Shown here one piece after another: positions 10,095 to 16,936 of a DNA stretch of 64,000 nt. The stretch is from the NCBI RefSeq assembly GCF_026626635.1, contig NZ_JAPNKA010000001.1:12818501-12882500 (forward strand), in the 5' to 3' direction. How positions within the stretch are numbered: position 1 is the first letter of the stretch; each line of letters opens with the position of its first letter. A program made the translations under genes and the position numbers. The notes under the pieces were generated by a model that saw only the letters and a list, made by a program, of their open reading frames with translations, made no database searches and was not told where the DNA came from. This stretch comes from Archangium lansingense. GTDB lineage: Bacteria > Myxococcota > Myxococcia > Myxococcales > Myxococcaceae.

Positions 10095-10784
10095 TCAGTT
10101 GGCGAGGATGCGCTTCAGCTCAGCCTTGTCCTGGGAGAACTGGAAGGAGTTGTAGAGCTCGAAGCTGTTCTGCCGGTCGAGCACCCGGGACCACAGCATC
10201 CGCACCGCATTGAGCCGATCCTGGGAGAACTGGAACTGGTTGAGCACCTGCTGCACCTGGCCGACGAGGAAGTAGTGGCTGCCGACGACCTCCTCCAGGA
10301 CGTGCATCTTGTCCTCGGCGAAGGGCTCGCGGGACATGGAGCTCATGAGCTTCTGCAGCTTGCCATCGGCGATGGGCTGATAGGCCGGGGCCGGGGGCGG
10401 GATGGGCGTGGGGTTGTGGTTGCCGCCATGGCCGTGGCCACCACGCATCTCGGGGGCCTCGGAGACCAGCTCGCGGAGGTCGTTCAGCTCATCGTAGGCC
10501 TCGCGGAGCTTGGACTTGCTGACGTTGCCGCGCCTGTTGAAGGCCTCTCCCAGCAACTTCTCCAGGTCGGCGAGGCGCCGCTCCATGTCCTCGCGCTCGA
10601 CCACCACCATCGTGCCGCGGCGGCCGCGGCGGAACTCGTTGTCATCGCCGCCCCGGAACTCGGTGGACGAGGCGGGAGGGGCGATGCCAGTGGCCTGGCC
10701 CGGAGGCGGGGCGATGGTCGGGGCTGTCTGGGCGGAAGCGGCAACGGCGGTCAGGAGCGTCAGGGCGGCGAAGAGGGCCTTCAT
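10095..10784 (-). CDS. Secreted DUF4476 domain protein
   Basis: A 229-residue exported protein. The start at 10784 (MKALFAALTLLTAVAASAQTA) is preceded by AGAAGG at good spacing and gives a classic signal peptide ending ASA; an ATG at 10793 sits too close to that site. After a low-complexity, arginine/glycine-rich and coiled region, residues from about 140 to the end form a DUF4476 domain, seen as two similar stretches, VLNQFQFSQDRLNAVRML and LYNSFQFSQDKAELKRIL, with the FQFSQD motif in each. DUF4476 is common in myxobacteria and Bacteroidetes and has no assigned function. The chain is likely periplasmic or secreted. Confidence 0.87.
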   Translation of the reverse strand: MKALFAALTLLTAVAASAQTAPTIAPPPGQATGIAPPASSTEFRGGDDNEFRRGRRGTMVVVEREDMERRLADLEKLLGEAFNRRGNVSKSKLREAYDELNDLRELVSEAPEMRGGHGHGGNHNPTPIPPPAPAYQPIADGKLQKLMSSMSREPFAEDKMHVLEEVVGSHYFLVGQVQQVLNQFQFSQDRLNAVRMLWSRVLDRQNSFELYNSFQFSQDKAELKRILAN

Positions 10785-11164
10785 GGGAGTCATCCTTCTG
10801 GTGTGTATCCTTGCTGCATCTGCCCACTCAGACGGGCCGCAGGCGTCCGCATTCAAACGGATCCGCCCCCTCCCCAACCAGGCCCCACCCGCGACCGCAC
10901 TCATGGGTTGCTCGTTGGTCCAGCAACGAGCCTGTCAGGGGAGCGGGTGTCGGGCGCGAGCTCGCTCAACTGGTCCGATGGTCGGACCAGTTCGCACCGC
11001 GCGCGCCCGGAGGGCCCTCCGTAGGACTCGGGCGTCCGCGAGCCAGGAGCGTCCCGCCGTCGTCCCGTCCGGACGGGGCATCCCGCGCATGGACGAGAGG
11101 AGCGCTCAAGTACCGGAAGTGACTCGGGGCCTGCCCGGGCCTGGCCTTGCACAGGGGGCCGGGC
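10785..11164. other. 380-bp intergenic region holding dispersed palindromic repeat copy A
   Basis: The spacer between the divergent DUF4476 and TPR genes contains no convincing coding sequence. Its notable content is the repeat described separately at 10951-11030. An ORF can be drawn across it, but it has no start signal and shares only the repeat-encoded peptide with a similar false ORF at 30.5 kb. Confidence 0.6.
10951..11030. repeat. Dispersed palindromic repeat, copy A
   Basis: The core at 10968-10992 is a perfect palindrome: 11-base arms AACTGGTCCGA and TCGGACCAGTT around TGG. The identical core, on the opposite strand, lies at 30526-30550, and similarity extends on both sides (CGGGCG, GAG, TCGC before it; TTCG, then CCGGA-GG-CCCTC after it), making a repeat of about 80 bp. 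It lies upstream of the gene at 11165. A mobile palindromic element or a widely used protein-binding site would both fit. Confidence 0.8.
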
Positions 11165-12052
11165 ATGACGACGCTCACCACACCTGTCCCTCGTGCTCCG
11201 TTCTCGAATGACCTCACCCTCAAGACCTGGCTTGGAGGGATGAGGCTCCTGTCGGCCGTGATGATGTTCACCGGATTCGGAGGCCTCGCTGCGCTGCTCG
11301 CCGCACAACCGGTCTCCGCCTGGCCGGAGATGGACCTCGGAGTGACCCGCGTCCCCGGCTCCATCGCACTCGCGGGGCTCTTCTGCGTGGGCATGGCCCT
11401 CGACCAATGGAGGCACTGGCAGGTGAAGCAACTGGCGCGGCGGGGCTGGGAGCTGCTCCTGACAGACAGGCCCGAAGAGGCCATCCGCGCCCTGCAGGTG
11501 GCGAGGTACGGCGGCAGCGACGACCAGCGGGCCAGGAGCCTGCACGGACTTACCCTCGCGTGGCTCCGCAAGGGAGACTACGAGCGCGCCCTCTCCTTGT
11601 GCGAGGCGACCACCTATGCCTGGGGAAAGGGGACGGCCACCATCCGCAACACGCAGGCCCCGGCTCTGATGGCGACCATCCTGGCGCTCTACGGAGAACA
11701 GGACGACGCCAGCAAGTGGGTGGAGCGTATCCAGCGCCCCATGTTCGACAAGACGGACCATGCGCTCCTGGCACAGGCCGTGATGCTCTGCCGCGAGGGG
11801 AAGCACCTGGAGGCGGTGAAGCGCATCCAGCGCACCGCACGGGAGGACGTGCCCAGAATGGACGAGGGGGCGGTGGCGGTCATCCACGCCTTCGCGCGCA
11901 GCCGTCTGGGAGGGCAACAGGTGCCGCTCAAGCCAGGGTGCGTCATGCCGCGGAGGCCCGCGCGGGCCTCGGGGTACGAGTACCTCGCCCGGGAGTGGCC
12001 CGAGCTCGCTGCCTTCCTCCGGGGTGAGGAGTCCCCAGCATGCGGCGCGTGA
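11165..12052 (+). CDS. Membrane protein with TPR-like domain
   Basis: A 295-residue protein starting at ATG 11165, the Met that begins MTTLTTPVPRAPF. Two hydrophobic helices are visible (about residues 24-43, LLSAVMMFTGFGGLAALLAA, and 60-77, SIALAGLFCVGMALD), then a soluble part with repeat-like helices: GWELLLTDRPEEAIRALQVARYGG, LTLAWLRKGDYERALSLCEAT, then LAQAVMLCREGKHLEAVKRI. This is TPR architecture, which normally binds proteins. The soluble part would sit in the cytoplasm if the helices form a hairpin. No enzymatic motif is seen. It is convergent with the ABC permease gene, with 21 bp between stops. Confidence 0.7.
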   Translation: MTTLTTPVPRAPFSNDLTLKTWLGGMRLLSAVMMFTGFGGLAALLAAQPVSAWPEMDLGVTRVPGSIALAGLFCVGMALDQWRHWQVKQLARRGWELLLTDRPEEAIRALQVARYGGSDDQRARSLHGLTLAWLRKGDYERALSLCEATTYAWGKGTATIRNTQAPALMATILALYGEQDDASKWVERIQRPMFDKTDHALLAQAVMLCREGKHLEAVKRIQRTAREDVPRMDEGAVAVIHAFARSRLGGQQVPLKPGCVMPRRPARASGYEYLAREWPELAAFLRGEESPACGA

Positions 12053-12073
12053 GGGAGGCAGCCGAGGGGCGAG

Positions 12074-12877
12074 CTACTCCTTCACTGCGCCCGCGGTGAG
12101 CCCGCTGACGATTCGCCGCTGGAAGAGGACCGTCATGACCACCAGGGGCAGCGTGGCGATGACGGACGCTGCGGCGATCTCCCCCCATGGCTCCTTGTGC
12201 TCGCTGGCGAAGAGACTGATGGCCACGGGCACCGTGCGCTTCTCCGGCGAGGACAGGAAGGTGAGCGCGTAGAGGAACTCGTTCCACGCGAAGATGAAGA
12301 CGAGGATGGCGGTGGTGGCCAGACCTGGAGCGGCCAGGGGCAGCAGCACCCGCCAGAAGGCGCCGAGCGGTGTGCACCCGTCCACCCGCGCGGCCCGGTA
12401 CAGCTCATCGGGGAGTTGCCGGAAGAAGGACGTGAGAATCCAGAGCGTGAGTGGCAGCGCGAAGGTGGCGTAGGGCGGCACTAGGCCCACCAGCGTGTTG
12501 CGCAGGCCCACCGCGCGCAGGATGAGGTAGAGCGGGCTCACCGTGGCGATGGGCGGGAACATGGACACGGCGAGCGCCGCGGCCAGCAGCAGGTTGCGCC
12601 CGCGGAACTCCAGCTTCGCCAGCGCGAACGCCGCCGACGCGCCCACCGCCATGCAGAAGACCGTGGTGAGCGAGGCCGCCAGCAGCGAGTTCAACATCAC
12701 CTGGAGGAAGGGACGGCCCCACAGCACGCTCGCGTAGTTGTTGAAGGTGAGCGAGCTGGGCAGCGGTTGGGTGAGCTGTCCGTCCGGCCACAGCGACGTC
12801 AGCACCTGCCAGAAGAACGGCCCGAGGAAGAAGGTAAGGAAGGCCACCGTCGCCAACCACAGTCCAGGCCGCTTCAT
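12074..12877 (-). CDS. Sugar ABC transporter permease, MalG-type
   Basis: A 267-residue inner-membrane permease of the carbohydrate ABC importer family. Six hydrophobic segments are visible, starting WLATVAFLTFFLGPFFWQVL, and the family EAA loop, the contact point for the ATPase, is present as ELYRAARVDGCTPLGAFWRVLLPLAAPGL. The start at 12877 overlaps the stop of the MalF-type gene by four bases (ATGA), showing translational coupling. It pairs with the permease at 12874-13782 and the binding protein at 13779-15053. No ATPase gene follows, so a shared MsmK/UgpC-type ATPase from elsewhere is expected. Confidence 0.93.
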   Translation of the reverse strand: MKRPGLWLATVAFLTFFLGPFFWQVLTSLWPDGQLTQPLPSSLTFNNYASVLWGRPFLQVMLNSLLAASLTTVFCMAVGASAAFALAKLEFRGRNLLLAAALAVSMFPPIATVSPLYLILRAVGLRNTLVGLVPPYATFALPLTLWILTSFFRQLPDELYRAARVDGCTPLGAFWRVLLPLAAPGLATTAILVFIFAWNEFLYALTFLSSPEKRTVPVAISLFASEHKEPWGEIAAASVIATLPLVVMTVLFQRRIVSGLTAGAVKE

Positions 12878-13782
12878 CGCTGCCCCTCCCGCCCGAGCAA
12901 CCGGATGTAGATGAGGCTCAACCCCACCACGCACAGGAAGGTCATCACCGACAGCATCGAGCCATACCCGAAGTTACCCGCGCGCATGAGCGTCTTGTAG
13001 GCGTAGATGCTCAGCGTCTCCGTGGTGTTGGCGGGGCCGCCCTCCGTCAGGACGAAGATGGCGTCGAAGACGCGGAAGGCGTCCAGCGTGCGGAACAGCA
13101 GGGCCAGCAGGATGGCGGGCTTGAGCAGCGGCAGCGTAATCGACACGAACGAGCGCCAGCGCGATGCACCGTCCACGCGCGCCGCCTTGTAGATGTCCTC
13201 GGAGATGCCCTGCACGCCCGCGAGCACCAGCAGCGCCATGAAGGGCGTCGTCTTCCACACGTCCACCAGGATGGCCGCGTGCAGCGCGTACCCCGGTACG
13301 CCCAGCCAGTTGATGTCTGGCCCCGGCAGCAGCCGGTTGATGAGCCCGTAGTCCGGGTTGAAGAGCCACGCCCACAGCTTCGCGCTCACCACGGTGGGAA
13401 TGGCCCAGGGCACCAGCACCGAGGCGCGGAGCACGCCCCGTCCCGGGAAGGCGGTGTTGAGCAGCAGGGCCAGCGGCACCGCCAGCAGCAGCTCCACCGA
13501 CACCGCCACCAGCGTGAAGTACGCCGTATTCCACAGCGCGCTCCAGAAACGCGCGTCTCCCAGCATGAAGGCGTAGTTCTCCAGCCCCAGCCACCGCCGC
13601 TCCCCGAAGACGAGGATGAGCCGGTGCAGGCTCAGCCAGATGGCGGCCAGGATGGGATACAGCGCCACCCCCACCAGCACCGCCACCGCCGGGGCCACCA
13701 ACAGGTACGCCTGCCGCCGCTCGCGTCCCAGCGAGCCCGTGGCCTTCACCGTGCCATTCATCGAGCCTTCCGAGGCCTTCAT
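12874..13782 (-). CDS. Sugar ABC transporter permease, MalF-type
   Basis: A 302-residue inner-membrane permease. The N-terminal helix AYLLVAPAVAVLVGVALYPILAAIW is typical of the family's first segment and the EAA loop is present as DIYKAARVDGASRWRSFVSITLPLLKP. The start at 13782 (MKASEGSMNG) overlaps the stop of the binding-protein gene by four bases; Met8 at 13761 is an alternative. It is the middle gene of the three-gene importer. The substrate is likely an oligosaccharide or disaccharide by family, not determinable here. Confidence 0.93.
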   Translation of the reverse strand: MKASEGSMNGTVKATGSLGRERRQAYLLVAPAVAVLVGVALYPILAAIWLSLHRLILVFGERRWLGLENYAFMLGDARFWSALWNTAYFTLVAVSVELLLAVPLALLLNTAFPGRGVLRASVLVPWAIPTVVSAKLWAWLFNPDYGLINRLLPGPDINWLGVPGYALHAAILVDVWKTTPFMALLVLAGVQGISEDIYKAARVDGASRWRSFVSITLPLLKPAILLALLFRTLDAFRVFDAIFVLTEGGPANTTETLSIYAYKTLMRAGNFGYGSMLSVMTFLCVVGLSLIYIRLLGREGQR

Positions 13783-15053
13783 CGCTCGACCTGCCCGGTG
13801 AGGATGTCCACCTGCTGCTGCGCTTGCTTCAGCGCTTTCTCCGGCGAGCGGATGCCCGCGACGGCCGCGGAGAACTCGCTCTGCAGCACGTCCGAGAGCA
13901 GGTTGTAGTACGGCGTCACCGGCCTCGGCCGGGCGTTCTCCACCATGGTCAGCAGGCTCGCGATGAAGGGCACCTGCTCCACCAACCTCGGGTCCTTGTA
14001 CACCTTCGGCCTCGGCGGGTTGCGACCGTACTCGAGCGCCATCATCACGTTGGCCTCCTCGGAGGTGAGATGCTTGATGAGACGCCGGGCCGCGCCCTTG
14101 CGCGCCTCGGACACGTTCGCGTTCACCGCGAGCTGCCACCCGCCCAGCGTTCCCCAGCCGGGCTCACCGCTCACCGTGGGCAGCGTGGTGATGCCCACCT
14201 TGCCCCGAATGGGCGAGTCCGGCTTCTGCGCCTCCTCCCACGCATACGGCCAGTTGCGCATGAAGACCGCCTGGCCGGACTGGAAGACGCGCCGCGCCTC
14301 CTCCTCGGCGGCGGAGGTGACGCCCGGTGGGGAGATGCCGCTCGAGATGAGTCCCCGCAGGTAAGCAAGCCCCGCCCGCGCCTGCTCCGAGTCCAGCGTC
14401 AGCCGCCCCTGCGCGTCCAGCACCTGGCCCCCGTGGCCCCAGATGGCCTCGAAGACGTTGCAGTTGAGCCCCTCGTACTGCCGGCCCTGCCACACGTAGC
14501 CCTGCAGCAGCGGGTTCTTCTCCTTCGCTTCGCGTGCGAACTGCTGCAACTCCGCGTAGGTGCGCGGCGCCCGGGGCACCAGGTCCTTGCGGTAGAAGAG
14601 CACCCCCACGTCCACGTACCAGGGCACCGCGTACGTCTTGCCGTCCACCACCACCGCCTCGACCGGGCCGGACAGGAAGTCCTTGCGCAACGTCTCGGGC
14701 GGGAAGTCCACGGAGATGTCGGCGATCCACCCGGCGCGCGCGAACTCGGGCACCCAGACAACGTCCACCACCAGCACGTCGAAGTCGTCCGCCCCGCCCT
14801 CCAGCGAGGTGAGGAAGAACTGGTGCGCCACGTCCGAGGAGTTCGGCAGCGCCTCCGTGGTCAGGGCCACATCCGGGTTCTTCCGCTCGAAGTCCGCGAG
14901 CAGCTCGCGAAAGGCCGTTGGGTCCCCCAGTGGCTGGTACTTGAAGACGAGCGGTATCTTCCCCCCGACGGACTCCACCTTCTTGCGGCGGCAACCCGGA
15001 AGGGCCGCGAGAACGAGCCCCAGCACGAGCACGAGGATGAGCGGACGGCGCAT
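13779..15053 (-). CDS. Sugar ABC transporter substrate-binding lipoprotein
   Basis: A 424-residue family 1 extracellular solute-binding protein. The signal sequence MRRPLILVLVLGLVLAALPGC ends in Cys21, so it is a lipoprotein. Body motifs match maltose/trehalose-type binders: LLADFERKNPDVALTTEALP early, DDFDVLVVDVVWVPEFARAGWI in the first lobe, VPWYVDVGVLFYRKDLV at the ligand cleft, and AVFMRNWPYAWEEAQ in the second lobe. It is the first gene of the operon with the two permeases. It is divergent from the DUF2809 gene, with a 111-bp spacer that should hold both promoters. Confidence 0.92.
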   Translation of the reverse strand: MRRPLILVLVLGLVLAALPGCRRKKVESVGGKIPLVFKYQPLGDPTAFRELLADFERKNPDVALTTEALPNSSDVAHQFFLTSLEGGADDFDVLVVDVVWVPEFARAGWIADISVDFPPETLRKDFLSGPVEAVVVDGKTYAVPWYVDVGVLFYRKDLVPRAPRTYAELQQFAREAKEKNPLLQGYVWQGRQYEGLNCNVFEAIWGHGGQVLDAQGRLTLDSEQARAGLAYLRGLISSGISPPGVTSAAEEEARRVFQSGQAVFMRNWPYAWEEAQKPDSPIRGKVGITTLPTVSGEPGWGTLGGWQLAVNANVSEARKGAARRLIKHLTSEEANVMMALEYGRNPPRPKVYKDPRLVEQVPFIASLLTMVENARPRPVTPYYNLLSDVLQSEFSAAVAGIRSPEKALKQAQQQVDILTGQVER

Positions 15054-15164
15054 AGGGGTCCGATGACCCCATCTCCCTACTCACAGGGCAAGCACGTTCG
15101 TACCGTACGCTCTCAAAGTGTCACCCCGTCCCCGGATACGCGCCGGTGGCGTAGACTGCCAGCA

Positions 15165-15602
15165 ATGCGCCCCGGACCTCGCTCTCGCGCGTGGCTGCTG
15201 CCCCTGATGGTGCTCGTCGTCGCGCTGGGCCTGGGCTCGCGCTCCGCGGCGGCAAGAGTGCATCTGCCGCACCTCGTCACCGACTACGCGGGCGACACGC
15301 TGTGGACCGTCATGGTCTACCTGTGCCTCGTCTTCGCCCTCCCCCGCCTCCCCGTGCGACTCGCCGCGGCAGCGGCCCTGGGCATCTCCGTGCTCGTCGA
15401 GCTCAGCCAGCTCATCCACACTCCCTGGCTGGATGCGCTCCGGGCCCACCGCCTGGCCGCCCTCGTCCTGGGCCGGGGCTTCCTCCTGTCCGATCTCGTC
15501 TGCTACGCGGTAGGCACGGGACTTGCCGCAGGCACGGACCTGTTGTGCTCCCGCCGCCAGGCCCCGCCTTCCTCCGTGGAGACGCACGGCCTTCACTCCT
15601 GA
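15165..15602 (+). CDS. DUF2809 family membrane protein
   Basis: A 145-residue integral membrane protein with four hydrophobic segments (LLPLMVLVVALGLGSRS, DTLWTVMVYLCLVFALP, LAAAAALGISVLVELSQL, FLLSDLVCYAVGTGLAAG). The conserved DUF2809 features are present: DYAGDTLWTVMVY in the second helix, ELSQLIHTPWLDALRAHRLAALVLGRGF, and DLVCYAVG. The biochemical function of the family is not known. ATG 15165 was chosen because the open frame further upstream is antisense to the binding-protein gene. Confidence 0.85.
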   Translation: MRPGPRSRAWLLPLMVLVVALGLGSRSAAARVHLPHLVTDYAGDTLWTVMVYLCLVFALPRLPVRLAAAAALGISVLVELSQLIHTPWLDALRAHRLAALVLGRGFLLSDLVCYAVGTGLAAGTDLLCSRRQAPPSSVETHGLHS

Positions 15603-15880
15603 AGACCCGTATTCCCCGGCTGGGACGAGTCCATCCACCCCCTGAACGCCCGTCTTCCGTCCCACGAGAAAGTTTCTGGGGGGCACCTTCTAGGAACAGC
15701 GAAGCCGCCGCAGAGTGTTATCTGGTGGATCGCCGCCGTGCGCTTGACGTCGTGAAAACGAATCCCGGTGAGGTTACCGGCTCGACTTCACGAGCAACCG
15801 GGTGTACGCCCGGCATGCGCTCCAGTGAGCGCACAGTTCTGCGATGGACGCCGGGCTGTGTAGGAGAAGGAATCAGAGCA

Positions 15881-16087
15881 ATGGCAAGTGGCACCGTGAA
15901 GTGGTTCAACGACGCGAAGGGCTTTGGCTTCATCACCCAGGACAACGGGGGCCCGGACGTGTTCTGCCACCACACCGCGATCATGACTGATGGATTCCGG
16001 ACCCTGGCCGAGGGCCAGAAGGTGGAGTTCGAGGTCAAGAAGGGCCCCAAGGGCCTGCAGGCCGAGAACGTTCGTCCGATCGGCTGA
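15881..16087 (+). CDS. Cold-shock domain protein, CspA family
   Basis: A 68-residue single cold-shock domain. RNP1 is intact (KGFGFITQ) and RNP2 reads VFCHHTAI where most relatives have VFVHFSAI, a Cys/His variant. The start MASGTVKWFNDAKGFGF is canonical, and AGGAG lies upstream of ATG 15881. The protein binds single-stranded RNA/DNA and works as an RNA chaperone. The preceding gene ends at 15602, so up to 278 bp of leader is available, as in regulated csp genes with long untranslated leaders, but no promoter is assigned. It is followed by a strong intrinsic terminator. Confidence 0.96.
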   Translation: MASGTVKWFNDAKGFGFITQDNGGPDVFCHHTAIMTDGFRTLAEGQKVEFEVKKGPKGLQAENVRPIG

Positions 16088-16124
16088 TCGCGCGGACGCG
16101 GCTACTTACCTTTAAGTCTACGAG

Positions 16125-16157
16125 GCCCGGCCTCCCGAGAGGCTGGGCTTCTTTTTT
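16125..16157 (+). terminator. Rho-independent terminator after the cold-shock gene
   Basis: A ten-base-pair stem, GCCCGGCCTC with GAGGCTGGGC (one G-U pair), a four-base loop CCGA, then a run of T residues broken by one C. It begins 38 bp after the cold-shock stop codon. This is the clearest intrinsic terminator in the window. Confidence 0.93.
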
Positions 16158-16177
16158 ACTCTTTCCCAGGAGCATCC

Positions 16178-16360
16178 ATGCAGGGAAGGTCCACGAAGCG
16201 ACAGAAGGAGATGGCCCGCCAGCAGAAACAGCGGGACAAGGAGAGCAAGAAGGCCGAGCGCCAGCGTGAGAAGGAGACGCGTCCGCCCCGGCAGCCGGGC
16301 GAGGAGGATCCGGATATCGCCGGCATCGTCCCCGGCCCCCAGCCGCCGCTCGAGATGTGA
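16178..16360 (+). CDS. Small highly basic/charged protein
   Basis: A 60-residue protein, MQGRSTKRQKEMARQQKQ onward, dominated by Lys, Arg, Gln and Glu in the first 40 residues, probably one helix, and ending in a proline-rich tail. CAGGAG stands six bases before ATG 16178, a good ribosome site. It lies 20 bp after the cold-shock terminator. The charge pattern suggests nucleic-acid or ribosome binding, but there is no recognised domain. The ribosome site and composition support a real gene. Confidence 0.65.
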   Translation: MQGRSTKRQKEMARQQKQRDKESKKAERQREKETRPPRQPGEEDPDIAGIVPGPQPPLEM

Positions 16361-16517
16361 GGCAGGCCGAACGTGAAGGCAGCCAGACGCCCGTCGGGCG
16401 GCCAGGGCTCGGATTCCCACGCGGACTCCGGGCCCTTCGTGCTTTCAGGGCCCCGTTGGGAGTCGAGCCTGGCTTCCCACCACCCCGGCACGGGAGCGCT
16501 CGCCCGCCTGCCCGCCC

Positions 16518-16913
16518 TCACGGGCACTGGCCCTGTCCCGCGCGCTCCCAGCGTCGAGGCAGGACGGACTCGACAAGGCGGAGCAGCTCGTCCAGCTCGA
16601 AGGGCTTGCTCAGACACCCCACCGCGTCGATCTCTCGTGCGCGCCGCTGCACGTCCTCGGCGGCGGTGCACACCACGATGGGCGTCCGGTCGCCGTAGCG
16701 TCGGCGCAGCTCCGCCGCGAAGGCCCAGCCGTCCATGACCGGCATCCGCATGTCGAGCAGGATGAGGTCCGGCGCACGCTCCGCCACCCGCTCCAGGGCC
16801 TCCTGACCATTCGAGGCCCTGCACACCTGGTAGCTCCCGGACTCCAGCGCCAGGGCCATCACGTCCTGCATGTCCGGGTCATCGTCCACGACGAGGATGT
16901 GTGCACCGGTCAT
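16518..16913 (-). CDS. Single-domain response regulator
   Basis: A 131-residue receiver domain with no output domain. The acidic pocket is ILVVDDDPDM, the phosphorylated Asp is in LILLDMRMPVMDG, the switch Thr is in VVCTAAED, and the conserved Lys is in CLSKPFELDEL. ATG 16913 follows a perfect AGGAGG at eight bases, so it is preferred to the GTG at 16922 inside that site. It is 23 bp downstream of the histidine kinase gene on the same strand and is the likely partner. A stand-alone receiver suggests a phosphorelay or protein-interaction output. Confidence 0.95.
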   Translation of the reverse strand: MTGAHILVVDDDPDMQDVMALALESGSYQVCRASNGQEALERVAERAPDLILLDMRMPVMDGWAFAAELRRRYGDRTPIVVCTAAEDVQRRAREIDAVGCLSKPFELDELLRLVESVLPRRWERAGQGQCP

Positions 16914-16936
16914 CCCGATCACCTCCTCTCCGCAAA

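Noticed and set aside
10811..11122. An ORF with peptide GRELAQLVRWSDQF resembling one at 30.5 kb
   Set aside because: The shared peptide comes from the palindromic DNA repeat itself; neither ORF has a ribosome site or further similarity.
15603..15880. A specific promoter for the cold-shock gene (TTGACG at 15744)
   Set aside because: The -35-like hexamer is present but no fitting -10 hexamer stands at the right distance, so it was not listed.
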